DNA of 7,388 nt from Pseudomonadota bacterium (GTDB taxonomy: Bacteria > Pseudomonadota > Gammaproteobacteria > Burkholderiales > Thiobacillaceae): NCBI GenBank assembly GCA_021791235.1, contig JAJYXA010000583.1:1-7388 (forward strand), given 5' to 3'. The position numbers and the translations under genes were made by a program. The notes beneath the pieces are model-generated. The model saw only the letters and a list, made by a program, of their open reading frames with translations, was not told the DNA's origin and did not search any database. Shown piece after piece: positions 1 through 7,388 of the stretch. Numbering within the stretch: position 1 is the stretch's first letter; every line of letters starts with the position of its first letter.

Positions 1-1622
<1,622 letters not shown>

Positions 1623-1634
1623 GGCGAGACTCCT

Positions 1635-1988
1635 TTAGTAGAACTGGGGGGCGAGGTAGGGGAAGACCAGAGCGAGCGCGACCAGTGCAACCACCACCCA
1701 AAACAGCGCCTTGTAGGCCCGGTTGGCCTGGGGCGTGGCGCACAGGGAACCCGGCGTGCAGGCGGCGGCCGGTGCCCGGTAGATCTTTTTCCAGGCGAAA
1801 AACAGAGCAATGATGGCGGCCCCGAGGAAGTAGGGCCGGAACGGCTCCAGCACGGCGAGATTCGCCACCCAGGCGCCGCCGATGCCGAGCATGACCAGCG
1901 CCAGGGGGCCGATACAGCACAGGGAGGCGGCGACGGCAGCGATGGCGCCGCCGATGAGGGGCAAGTTCCCGGCTTTCTCTTGCGACAT
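1635..1988 (-). CDS. merT: Mercuric ion transporter MerT
   Basis: Inner-membrane protein that takes Hg(II) from MerP and passes it to MerA. It has 117 residues, the family's normal length, with three hydrophobic segments at about 11-40, 47-66 and 93-113. The first segment holds the vicinal pair Cys24-Cys25 ([10 protein letters not shown]). The cytoplasmic loop between the second and third holds Cys77 and Cys83. This arrangement matches the Tn501/Tn21 type of MerT. The frame is open for 16 more codons upstream, to 2036, but that stretch covers the operator. The ATG at 1988 has a good ribosome site (AAGGAG, about 6 bases upstream) and gives the canonical N-terminus MSQEKAGN, so I place the start there. 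It is the first gene of the merTPA operon and directly follows the MerR-regulated promoter. Confidence 0.96.
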   Translation of the reverse strand: MSQEKAGNLPLIGGAIAAVAASLCCIGPLALVMLGIGGAWVANLAVLEPFRPYFLGAAIIALFFAWKKIYRAPAAACTPGSLCATPQANRAYKALFWVVVALVALALVFPYLAPQFY

Positions 1989-2017
1989 GATTTCTCCTTC
2001 TGGGATAAGGTGCCGCA

Positions 2018-2049
2018 AGCTTAAGTGCCGTACCATACTACGGTGTCAA
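2018..2049 (-). promoter_or_regulatory. mer operator/promoter (PmerT) bound by MerR
   Basis: On the minus strand a consensus -35 TTGACA (2044-2049) is followed directly by the dyad CCGTAGTATGGTACGG (2028-2043), with arms CCGTA and TACGG. This is the layout of known mer operators, where the regulator sits between -35 and -10 in an over-long spacer. For the -10 there are two readings. TAAGCT (2018-2023) resembles the TAAGGT of Tn501 and gives a 20-bp spacer. TTAAGC (2019-2024) gives the classical 19 bp but a poor hexamer. MerR would bend and untwist this DNA on binding Hg(II). The sixth base of the arms does not pair (G opposite G), unlike the CCGTAC/GTACGG arms of Tn501. The merR promoter must overlap on the other strand, but I cannot fix its hexamers. 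Confidence 0.88.
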
Positions 2050-2070
2050 GCACTATTTTCAGGAGGGCAC

Positions 2071-2475
2071 ATGAGCACCCAGGGACAGACCATCGGGGCC
2101 TTGGCGCGCGCAGCGGGCGTCAACGTCGAAACCATCCGCTTCTACCAGCGCCGCGGCCTGCTGAGCGAGCCGGACAAGCCGCTGGGCGGCATCCGCCGCT
2201 ACGGCGAAGCCGAGGTGGCAAGGGTGCTGTTCATCAAGGCTGCCCAGCGCATCGGCTTCACGCTGGACGAGATTGCGCAGCTGCTGCAGTTGGACGACGG
2301 AGCCCATTGCTCCGAAGCACGGGCAATCGCCGAGCACAAGCTCGCCGATGTGCGCCAGCGTTTGAATGACCTGCAGCGCATGGAAGCCGCGCTGGCGCAG
2401 CTGGTCGACCGCTGCGCCAGCCGTCGCGGCCAGGTGAGCTGCCCGCTGATCGACGCGCTGCAGCCGCCGGGCTGA
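2071..2475 (+). CDS. merR: Mercury-responsive transcriptional regulator MerR
   Basis: Metal-sensing dimeric regulator that represses, and with Hg(II) activates, the divergent merTPA promoter. The 134-residue protein has a winged helix-turn-helix at the N-terminus ([20 protein letters not shown], then RRGLL and [11 protein letters not shown]) and a long dimerisation helix from about residue 82. The three Hg(II) ligands Cys80, Cys115 and Cys124 keep the exact 35- and 9-residue spacing of Tn501 MerR. This separates it from the CueR, ZntR and CadR relatives. The frame is open upstream to 1882, but that part is antisense to merT and crosses the operator. The ATG at 2071 has AGGAGG four bases upstream, a rather short gap, and gives the canonical N-terminus. 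The gene ends 3 bp before the stop of the convergent rubredoxin reductase gene, with no terminator between. Confidence 0.97.
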   Translation: MSTQGQTIGALARAAGVNVETIRFYQRRGLLSEPDKPLGGIRRYGEAEVARVLFIKAAQRIGFTLDEIAQLLQLDDGAHCSEARAIAEHKLADVRQRLNDLQRMEAALAQLVDRCASRRGQVSCPLIDALQPPG

Positions 2476-2478
2476 GCG

Positions 2479-3615
2479 TCAGGCGGCGATTTCCTTGGCC
2501 AGCGCGTTGCGGCGGCCGGTTTCGCCGCCGGTCAGCGCGAAGCCCTGCAGCCGGCCGGCGGCGTCGAGGTGCAGCGCGCAGACGCCGGTGTCGCTGCATT
2601 CCACCTTCCAGCTGCCGGCCGCGCCGATGCGGGGCGGCAGCACCGCCACCGGGTGCGCCGGCGTCTTCACCATCACCGGCATCGCCGGATACACGACCAG
2701 CGTCGGCGTGCCCGTCAGCGTGGCGGCGAGCGCGCGCGCCTGCACCATCAGCGGCTGCACGTAGGGCAGGTTGAGGCCCTCGACCTCGGCGCAGTCGCCC
2801 ATCGCATAGACGTTCGGCGCGCCGGTTTCGAGCAGGCCGTTGGTCTGGATGCCGCGCCCGACCGGGATGCCAGCCGCCTGCGCCAGCCGGGTGCGCGGGC
2901 ACAGACCGATCGCGGAGAGCACGACATCGGCCTCGAGGATGCCGCCGTTGTCCAGTTCGACCCGATAACCGTCTGTGGTCTGCCCGACGCTTCTGCCGGT
3001 GCGCCCGAAATGCCAGTTCACCCCCAGCGCGGCGAGGCTGCCGGCCAGGCGCCGGCCGGCCTCGACCGGCAACAGGCGCTCCAGCGGCCACTCGCCCAGG
3101 TGCACCACGTCGACCGTGAAGCCGGCGCGCACCAGATCGTTGGCGAACTCGCAGCCGATCAGCCCGCCGCCGAGCACGGTGATGCGTTGCTTGCCGTCGA
3201 TGGCGCTGCGAAAGGCAGCGTAATCGGCCAGATCGTTCACCGCCAGCACGCCGGCGGCGCCGCTGCCGGCGAGGCCGTGCGCAAACGGGTCGGCGCCGAG
3301 GGCGAGCACCAGCTTGCCGTATTCCAGCTCGCCGCCGTCGGTGCGAATGCGCCGGCCCTGCGTGTCGATCGCGGTGACGCGGGTGTGCGTCCGCACCGTC
3401 GCATTGAGATCGGCCACCATTTTCTCCGCGCTGGCGCTCGCCAAGGCGGCTGCCGTCCTGCCGGCGGCAAGCGCGTTCGACAGGTTCGGCTTGGAATAAA
3501 ACGTGCCGTCATCGGCCGTGACGAGCGTGACCGGCGTCGCCGTATCGCGCTTGCGGATTTCCTTCAGCAGGGTGTAGCCGGCGAGGCCGGAACCGACGAT
3601 GACGAGGGGATGCAT
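2479..3615 (-). CDS. rubB: Rubredoxin-NAD(+) reductase (AlkT/RubB/NROR-like)
   Basis: FAD flavoprotein expected to carry electrons from NADH (possibly NADPH) to rubredoxin in the cytoplasm. The 378 residues match the usual size of single rubredoxin reductases. Visible motifs are the N-terminal FAD Rossmann site IVGSGLAG (GxGxxG at 8-13), the stretch TFYSKPNLSNALA (38-50) typical of the family, the NAD-binding site VLGGGLIGCEFA (GxGxxG at 149-154), and the second FAD motif YAMGDCAE (Asp274). There is no CxxxxC disulfide, which rules out a thioredoxin-reductase or MerA type. A strong ribosome site, AGGAGG five bases before the ATG, supports the start at 3615. It lies 66 bp downstream of the rubredoxin gene on the same strand, so its electron acceptor is probably that protein. 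In alkane degraders the same pair feeds AlkB; no hydroxylase is seen here, and the upstream rubrerythrin is the more likely final acceptor (inference). Confidence 0.92.
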   Translation of the reverse strand: MHPLVIVGSGLAGYTLLKEIRKRDTATPVTLVTADDGTFYSKPNLSNALAAGRTAAALASASAEKMVADLNATVRTHTRVTAIDTQGRRIRTDGGELEYGKLVLALGADPFAHGLAGSGAAGVLAVNDLADYAAFRSAIDGKQRITVLGGGLIGCEFANDLVRAGFTVDVVHLGEWPLERLLPVEAGRRLAGSLAALGVNWHFGRTGRSVGQTTDGYRVELDNGGILEADVVLSAIGLCPRTRLAQAAGIPVGRGIQTNGLLETGAPNVYAMGDCAEVEGLNLPYVQPLMVQARALAATLTGTPTLVVYPAMPVMVKTPAHPVAVLPPRIGAAGSWKVECSDTGVCALHLDAAGRLQGFALTGGETGRRNALAKEIAA

Positions 3616-3681
3616 GAAAACCTCCTGGATTCAGTGGGGGACGCGCGCCATGATCCTTCCGGTGCGATCGGGCATGGGCGC

Positions 3682-3873
3682 CTACCGGTGCGCAGGCGAT
3701 CGGACAGCGATGACTTCGACCATCTCGAAATCGGCCTTGGAGACGCCGCAGTCCGGGCATTCCCAGCCCTCCGGCACGTCCTCCCAGCGGGTGCCGGGAG
3801 CGATGCCGTGCTCCGGGTCGCCTTTGGATTCGTCGTACACATAACCGCAAACGATGCATTGCCAAGCTTTCAT
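3682..3873 (-). CDS. rubA: Rubredoxin
   Basis: Small one-electron carrier with a single Fe bound by four cysteines. The 63-residue protein shows both knuckles: CIVCGYVYD (Cys6, Cys9) and [12 protein letters not shown] (Cys39, Cys42). It also has the conserved aromatic and loop positions [23 protein letters not shown], which is a complete rubredoxin fold. The C-terminal tail from about residue 54 (IAVRSPAHR) lies beyond the core. The ATG at 3873 is preceded by AAAGGA at proper distance and gives the standard N-terminus MKAWQC. An in-frame TTG five codons upstream would place the ribosome site inside the gene and is less likely. It lies between the rubrerythrin gene upstream (121 bp gap) and the rubredoxin reductase gene downstream (66 bp), and probably links the two as electron shuttle. 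Whether it has its own promoter is unclear: the upstream DNA holds tandem TTGAA repeats but no convincing -35/-10 pair. Confidence 0.96.
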   Translation of the reverse strand: MKAWQCIVCGYVYDESKGDPEHGIAPGTRWEDVPEGWECPDCGVSKADFEMVEVIAVRSPAHR

Positions 3874-3905
3874 GATTTTTCCTTTCAAAATTCAATTCAA
3901 TACTT

Positions 3906-3974
3906 ACACAGTGGACACGGAGGTCGGGGAGGCAAAGCAATGGAGATTGAAGGTTTTCCTCCTGTCCTCTGCGT
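3906..3974. repeat. Imperfect palindrome of the CAGAGGAC-rich intergenic type
   Basis: The left arm ACACAGTGGACACGGAGG (3906-3923) and the reverse complement of the right arm, ACGCAGAGGACAGGAGG (3958-3974), agree at 15 of 17 positions with one extra base in the left arm. About 34 bases lie between the arms. The core GGACA/GGAGG pairing (3913-3923 with 3958-3967) is exact apart from that bulge. The purine-rich GAGGAC/CAGAGG wording resembles dispersed intergenic palindromes that I recall from many proteobacterial genomes; this is recollection, not a search. It lies in the gap between the rubrerythrin and rubredoxin genes. It could fold in the RNA as a stem-loop that lowers read-through or shields the upstream message. 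It has no U-run directly after the stem on the minus strand, so it is not a classical intrinsic terminator. Confidence 0.6.
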
Positions 3975-3994
3975 CCTCTTTGTTTAATGCTTTT

Positions 3995-4468
3995 TCAGGC
4001 TGCGATCTTGTCCTTCTGCGCCTGGTAGTGCTTCGCGTGCCTCTCTTCCACCCTGGCCAGCGCGGCGAAACGCTTGGCGGCCTTTTCCAGCACGCTCTTG
4101 AACATTTCAGCATGTTCCTTCGATTCGGCGATCTGCTCGTCCATCTCGGCCACCGCGGCGGTGTTGCCTTCGATCATCGCCTCGTGACGGAACTTCGGGT
4201 ACATCTCGGTGTATTCGTAGGTCTCGCCCTCGATGGCGTACTGCAGGCACTTGGCCGGCGTCGTCGTCTCGCCGGCGAACAGCAGTTCGGCGTGGCCAAA
4301 GGCGTGCAACAACTCTTGGTCGGCGGTGGACTCAAAAACTTGCGCCGTGGCCTCGTCGCCGGCAGCGCGGCACAGTTTGGCGAAGTAGCGATATTTGACA
4401 TGCGCCATCGACTCGCCGGCAAAGGCGGCTTCGAGGTTCTGGATGGTGGGGGACTTCGTGTTCTGCAT
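3995..4468 (-). CDS. rbr: Rubrerythrin-family di-iron protein without rubredoxin domain
   Basis: Probable cytoplasmic peroxidase that reduces H2O2 at a non-haem di-iron centre. The 157-residue four-helix-bundle protein shows the family's iron ligands: Glu19 in AFAGESMAH, Glu52 and His55 in ADQELLHAF, Glu82 and Glu85 in EGETYEYTEMYP, and Glu141 and His144 in VEERHAKHY. Two points stand out. The C-terminal CxxC rubredoxin domain of classical rubrerythrin is absent, so it needs an outside donor, which the next gene supplies. The stretch between Glu85 and Glu141 is about 56 residues against roughly 30 in Desulfovibrio rubrerythrin as I recall it. That adds a helical, charged insert (about 100-130) that contains its own Glu115, Glu118 and His119. 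The start ATG at 4468 has AGGAG six bases upstream. It is first in the apparent rbr-rubA-rubB unit. A ferritin-like iron-handling role is the alternative. Confidence 0.9.
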   Translation of the reverse strand: MQNTKSPTIQNLEAAFAGESMAHVKYRYFAKLCRAAGDEATAQVFESTADQELLHAFGHAELLFAGETTTPAKCLQYAIEGETYEYTEMYPKFRHEAMIEGNTAAVAEMDEQIAESKEHAEMFKSVLEKAAKRFAALARVEERHAKHYQAQKDKIAA

Positions 4469-4485
4469 GATGCGCTCCTGTGTGG

Positions 4486-4506
4486 TTGATTTGCAATGTC
4501 AATCAA
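4486..4506. promoter_or_regulatory. Inverted repeat TTGATT-N9-AATCAA in the rubrerythrin leader
   Basis: Perfect 6-bp arms flank nine bases, between the proposed rubrerythrin promoter and its ribosome site. The half-site overlaps in sequence with the ATTGAT/ATCAAT words further upstream, so it may be one more regulator half-site pair. It could instead form a weak leader hairpin. With 6-bp AT-rich arms, chance occurrence is possible. Confidence 0.35.
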
Positions 4507-4516
4507 AACAGGAGAA

Positions 4517-4546
4517 ATATTAGAGATCATCAATATATCGATCCAA
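4517..4546 (-). promoter_or_regulatory. Candidate rubrerythrin promoter with operator-like dyad in its spacer
   Basis: On the minus strand TAATAT (4517-4522) makes a good -10, with TTGGAT (4541-4546) as a weak -35 at 18 bp. The start of transcription would fall near 4510, about 40 bases before the ATG. The spacer contains the near-palindrome ATCAATATATCGAT (4529-4542, one mismatched pair). Its ATCAAT half-site recurs in the inverted repeat at 4566-4584. A regulator bound here would block or reposition RNA polymerase. This is inference from base pattern only. Confidence 0.45.
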
Positions 4547-4565
4547 CGGATAATCTGGATCATTC

Positions 4566-4584
4566 CGATTGATGGAATCAATCG
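4566..4584. promoter_or_regulatory. Perfect 19-bp inverted repeat, candidate operator
   Basis: CGATTGAT-GGA-ATCAATCG has perfect 8-bp arms around three bases. It lies upstream of the rubrerythrin promoter and about 120 bp before the divergent yqaA-like gene. It includes TTGAT and ATCAA, the half-sites of FNR/Anr boxes, but with three bases between them, not the four of the FNR consensus. The bound factor is therefore uncertain. The rest of 4469-4706 holds no gene that I can support: its first half is AT-rich and its second half (about 4590-4706) returns to the GC-rich background. Confidence 0.55.
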
Positions 4585-4706
4585 TCATTTTCCTCCCACG
4601 CCTGGACTATGCAACACTGGCTCCTTCATTCACCGCAACCCGCCATGCACCGCCCGATGTCTGCCCCCCTGCCCGCCGCGGCGTCCCGTCAAGCGGCCAA
4701 CCCATA

Positions 4707-5111
4707 ATGGACTGGACCCTGTTCGGCTCGGCGCTGCTGTCGTCCACCCTGTTTCCCGGCGGCTCCGAAGCCCTGCTGCTGTATCGCCTGCACCAGGGCG
4801 CCGACCCGCTGGCCGGCGTGGCGACCGCCACCGCCGGCAATGTGCTCGGCAGTCTGATCACCTACGGCATGGGACGCTTCGGCCGGCAGGCGGTGCGGCG
4901 GCGCAGCGAAAAAACCGAGCGGCACGTCGCACGCGCGGAGCGCTGGTTCGGCCGGTTCGGCCGTCCCAGCCTGCTGCTGGCGTGGCTGCCGGTGGTCGGC
5001 GATCCGCTGTGCCTGGTCGCCGGCGTGCTGCGCGTGGGAGTGGGCAGCTTCCTGCTGCTGGTGACGCTGGGCAAGCTGGCGCGCTACGCCGCGCTGGCCT
5101 GGCTGGTGTAA
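4707..5111 (+). CDS. yqaA: YqaA-like small integral membrane protein (DedA/VTT-related)
   Basis: The 134-residue inner-membrane protein has the length of Escherichia coli YqaA (about 140), a relative of the DedA/VTT (SNARE-associated) proteins. Family features seen are FPGGSE near the N-terminus (16-21, compare LPGNSE in E. coli), ATAGNVLGSLITYGMGR (41-57), a basic cytoplasmic stretch (57-86), WLPVVGDPLCLVAG (93-106), and LGKLARY (121-127). There are three to four hydrophobic segments. DedA relatives are linked to lipid carrier transport, but YqaA's own role is not settled, so I assign none. The frame is open upstream to 4569. The 46 extra residues have no hydrophobic or family character, and the ATG at 4707 aligns with the family N-terminus. 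No clear ribosome site precedes it, which leaves some doubt about the start. The stop TAA directly abuts the stop of the convergent efflux gene. Confidence 0.85.
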   Translation: MDWTLFGSALLSSTLFPGGSEALLLYRLHQGADPLAGVATATAGNVLGSLITYGMGRFGRQAVRRRSEKTERHVARAERWFGRFGRPSLLLAWLPVVGDPLCLVAGVLRVGVGSFLLLVTLGKLARYAALAWLV

Positions 5112-7388
5112 TCAGGCGGTACGCGCGCGCCAGCGTCCGAGCGCCGCCTCCATCCGCGCCATGCTGACGTAGAAGGTGGGCGTGATGTAGAGCGTGAGGA
5201 ACTGCGAGAACAGCAGCCCGCCGACCACGGCGATGCCGAGCGGCCTGCGCGCCTCGCCGCCGGCGCCGAAGCCGATGGCGATGGGAAGGGTGGCGAAGAT
5301 GGCGGCGAAGGTGGTCATCATGATGGGCCGCAGACGCGTGAGGCTGGCCTCGACGATGGCATCCTCGGCGCTCTTGCCGGCACGCTGCCGGGTCAGCGCG
5401 AAGTCGATCATCATGATGCCGTTCTTCTTCACCAGGCCGACCAGCAGGATGATGCCTACGAAGCTGAAGATGTTGAGTTCCTCGTCCATCAGCAGCAGTA
5501 CCAGCAAGGCGCCTGCGCCCGCCAGCGGCAGGGCGGTGAGGATGGTGAGCGGGTGGCCAAGGTGCTCGTACAGCACCGCCAGCACCATGTAGATGACGAC
5601 GACGGTGAACAGCAGCAAGAGCGGCAGCTGCACCGTCGATTCCTTGAATTTCTGCGCGGCGCCGGTGAGTTGCAGCGTCACCCCCGTCGGCACCACTTCC
5701 CTTGCCGCCTCCAGCGCGGCAGCCAGTGCGGCATCGAGCGAGGCGCCCGGCGCCAGATTGAACGACAGCGTGACGGCGGGTTGCTGGCCGTAGTGATGCA
5801 CCGCGATCGGGCCCACGCCGGCTTCCACCCGTGCCACCGCGTCCAGCCGGGTGATCCCGCCCGATGCGGTTTTCAGGGGAAGCTGGCCGATGATGGCCGG
5901 GTTCAGCTGCGCTTCCGGCAGTGCCTTGATGCTCACCGCGTACTGGTCGCTGGCGCCGTAGATTTCGCTGATGCGGCGGCCGCCCAGCGCGTCGTACAGG
6001 GTCTGTTGCACCTGCTGCGCGGTGATGCCGAGACGCGCCGCTTCGATCGGATCGAGGCTGACGCGCAGTTCGGGGTTGCGCAATTCGAGGTTGCTGTCGA
6101 CGTCATCGATCAGCGGCACCGATTCCAGCCGTTTTTCGGCGGCGGCGGAGGCGGTTTTCAGCGCCTCGAAATCACCCGCCGTCAGGGTCAGCTGGTAGTC
6201 GCTGCCGGACGCCAGGGCGCCGACGTTGATCGACGCCGGATTCTGGTAGGTGACGTTGATGCCGCCGATCTTGCGCGTCGCCGCGCGCAACGCGTCGATG
6301 ACCTCATCCGCGCCCGGGCGGGTGTCGCGCGGCGCGAGGCGGATCACCAAGCGCCCGACGTTGCCGCCGCCGATGCCGCCGCCGCCCTGCCCGGCCGAGG
6401 ACATCAGGCCTTCGACCGCCGGGTGCCGCTGCACGATGGCCGCAAGCTGCTGCTGGCGCTTTGAAAGCTCTTCGAACGGAATGCCTTCCGGGTACTGCAC
6501 GCTGGCGAAAATCATCCCGGAGTCGACGCGCGGGATGAAGCCCTGCTTGACCTGGCCGGACAGCCAGATCATCGCGCCCAGCACCGCGGCCGAAAACAGC
6601 AGCATGGCGCCGCGATGGCGCATCGACGCGCGCAGGGTGGCGCCGTAAAAATCGCGGAAGCGGTGGAAGCCGGCGTCGAACAGGCGCGACAGCGGATTGT
6701 TGAGCGGCTCGTGCGTAAGGCCGCGCGCGCACAGCATCGGCGTGAGCGTCAGCGCCACCACGCCGGACAGCAGCACCGCGACGCCGATGCTGACCGCGAA
6801 CTCCTGGAACAGCCGCCCGATCATGCCGCCCATGAACAGGATGGGCAGGAATACGGCGGCGAGCGAAATCGTCATCGACAGCACGGTGAAGCCGATCTCC
6901 TGCGCACCGTCGAGCGCGGCCTGCATGCGGGTCTTGCCCATGTCCAGATGGCGCGCGATGTTCTCGATCACCACCACCGCGTCGTCGACCACGAAGCCGA
7001 TCGCCAGCGTGATCGCCATCAAGGACAAATTATTGAGGCTGTAGCCCGCCAGGTGCATGAAGGCGAAGGTGCCGAGCAGCGAGCTCGGCAGCACCAGCGC
7101 CGCAATCAGGGTGGCGCGCAGATTGTGCAGGAAGGCGAAGATGACGAGGATCACCAGCCCCAGCGCAAGGATGAGGGTGAAGTTGACCTCGCGCAGCGAG
7201 TCCTCCACGAATCGTGAGCGGTCGGAATGCACCTGCAGCTTCACGCCGTCGGGCAGCTCCGCCTCGATCTGCGGCAGCATCGCGCGGATGCGCTCGGCCA
7301 CCTCGACGGTATTCGCGCCCGGCTGGCGCTGCACCGCCAGCACGATGGCGCGGGTGCCGTTGTACCAGGTCCGGCGCTTGTCGTCCTC
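5112..7388 (-). CDS. RND efflux transporter, HAE-1 / MdtBC-like (5' end beyond window)
   Basis: Proton-driven inner-membrane pump of a tripartite drug-efflux system. The frame stays open to 7388, so the first roughly 270 residues are missing; 758 residues are seen (family about 1,030). In order: the end of the N-terminal porter domain (LAVQRQPGANTVEVAERI), the TM2-TM6 block, the second periplasmic porter/docking half with a glycine-rich loop (around 6357-6395), and the last TM block. TM4 carries the proton-relay pair in GFVVDDAVVVIENI (Asp codons at 6981-6986). TM10 carries the partner Lys in GLVKKNGIMMIDFA (codon 5424-5426). The Asp pair marks the HAE-1 drug type, as opposed to CzcA/CusA metal pumps. 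LYEHLGHPLTILTALPLAGAGALL is close to MdtB/MdtC. The membrane-fusion and outer-membrane partners are not in the window and probably lie upstream of its start. Nothing here indicates the substrate. Confidence 0.93.
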   Translation of the reverse strand, partial: EDDKRRTWYNGTRAIVLAVQRQPGANTVEVAERIRAMLPQIEAELPDGVKLQVHSDRSRFVEDSLREVNFTLILALGLVILVIFAFLHNLRATLIAALVLPSSLLGTFAFMHLAGYSLNNLSLMAITLAIGFVVDDAVVVIENIARHLDMGKTRMQAALDGAQEIGFTVLSMTISLAAVFLPILFMGGMIGRLFQEFAVSIGVAVLLSGVVALTLTPMLCARGLTHEPLNNPLSRLFDAGFHRFRDFYGATLRASMRHRGAMLLFSAAVLGAMIWLSGQVKQGFIPRVDSGMIFASVQYPEGIPFEELSKRQQQLAAIVQRHPAVEGLMSSAGQGGGGIGGGNVGRLVIRLAPRDTRPGADEVIDALRAATRKIGGINVTYQNPASINVGALASGSDYQLTLTAGDFEALKTASAAAEKRLESVPLIDDVDSNLELRNPELRVSLDPIEAARLGITAQQVQQTLYDALGGRRISEIYGASDQYAVSIKALPEAQLNPAIIGQLPLKTASGGITRLDAVARVEAGVGPIAVHHYGQQPAVTLSFNLAPGASLDAALAAALEAAREVVPTGVTLQLTGAAQKFKESTVQLPLLLLFTVVVIYMVLAVLYEHLGHPLTILTALPLAGAGALLVLLLMDEELNIFSFVGIILLVGLVKKNGIMMIDFALTRQRAGKSAEDAIVEASLTRLRPIMMTTFAAIFATLPIAIGFGAGGEARRPLGIAVVGGLLFSQFLTLYITPTFYVSMARMEAALGRWRARTA

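Noticed and set aside
1989..2036. Upstream start for merT at 2036
   Set aside because: It would translate across the promoter elements; the ATG at 1988 has a proper ribosome site and the known N-terminus.
2569..3987. Long plus-strand open frame (472 codons) opposite the rubredoxin reductase and rubredoxin genes
   Set aside because: It has no family features and low-complexity composition, and it spans two well-supported minus-strand genes and the palindrome.
3958..4000. Intrinsic terminator directly after rubrerythrin
   Set aside because: The palindrome there is not followed by a U-run on the minus strand, and the nearest T-rich stretch does not adjoin a stem.
4497..4502. Perfect TTGACA on the minus strand as -35 of rubrerythrin
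   Set aside because: A -10 at 17 bp would fall on the ribosome site just before the ATG, leaving no leader.
4566..4584. FNR/Anr box
   Set aside because: Half-sites TTGAT and ATCAA are separated by three bases, not four, so I report only an inverted repeat of unknown partner.
4569..4706. N-terminal extension of the YqaA-like protein
   Set aside because: The extra 46 residues do not resemble the family and overlap the operator-like repeat; the family alignment begins at 4707.
5553..6464. Plus-strand open frame (303 codons) opposite the RND pump
   Set aside because: Shadow of the pump's reading frame; Arg/Gln/His-rich without motifs.

Overview
The window is GC-rich proteobacterial DNA, most likely from a betaproteobacterium. 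That placing is an inference from base composition and from the kinds of proteins encoded; no marker gene fixes the genus. It holds nine protein-coding genes packed almost without gaps. The genes at both ends run off the window. I see no RNA genes, insertion sequences or CRISPR arrays.

Positions 1-2475 are a mercury-resistance locus. merT, merP and merA read on the minus strand (merA loses its C-terminal end at position 1). merR diverges from them on the plus strand. A MerR-type operator and promoter sit between merT and merR. MerP (periplasm) and MerT (inner membrane) pass Hg(II) inward through cysteine pairs. MerA reduces it to Hg(0) with NADPH. MerR controls the divergent promoter.

Positions 2479-4468 hold three minus-strand genes read in the order rubrerythrin, rubredoxin, rubredoxin-NAD(+) reductase. 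The rubrerythrin lacks its own rubredoxin domain, and the next two genes supply the missing electron carrier and its reductase. Together they could form a complete NADH peroxidase chain: NADH to FAD reductase to rubredoxin to di-iron rubrerythrin to H2O2. A 69-bp imperfect palindrome lies between the rubrerythrin and rubredoxin genes. The promoter region upstream of rubrerythrin (about 4486-4600) is strikingly AT-rich and carries repeated ATTGAT/ATCAAT half-sites, including a perfect 19-bp inverted repeat.

Positions 4707-5111 encode a small YqaA-like membrane protein on the plus strand. It meets, with no base between the stop codons, the 3' end of a large minus-strand gene (5112-7388, N-terminus beyond the window) for an HAE-1/MdtBC-like RND efflux transporter.

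The individual families are known. The less ordinary points are the self-contained rubrerythrin peroxidase cluster placed tail-to-tail against merR with 3 bp between them, the ATTGAT-rich control region, the dispersed-repeat-like palindrome inside that cluster, and an atypical mer promoter.
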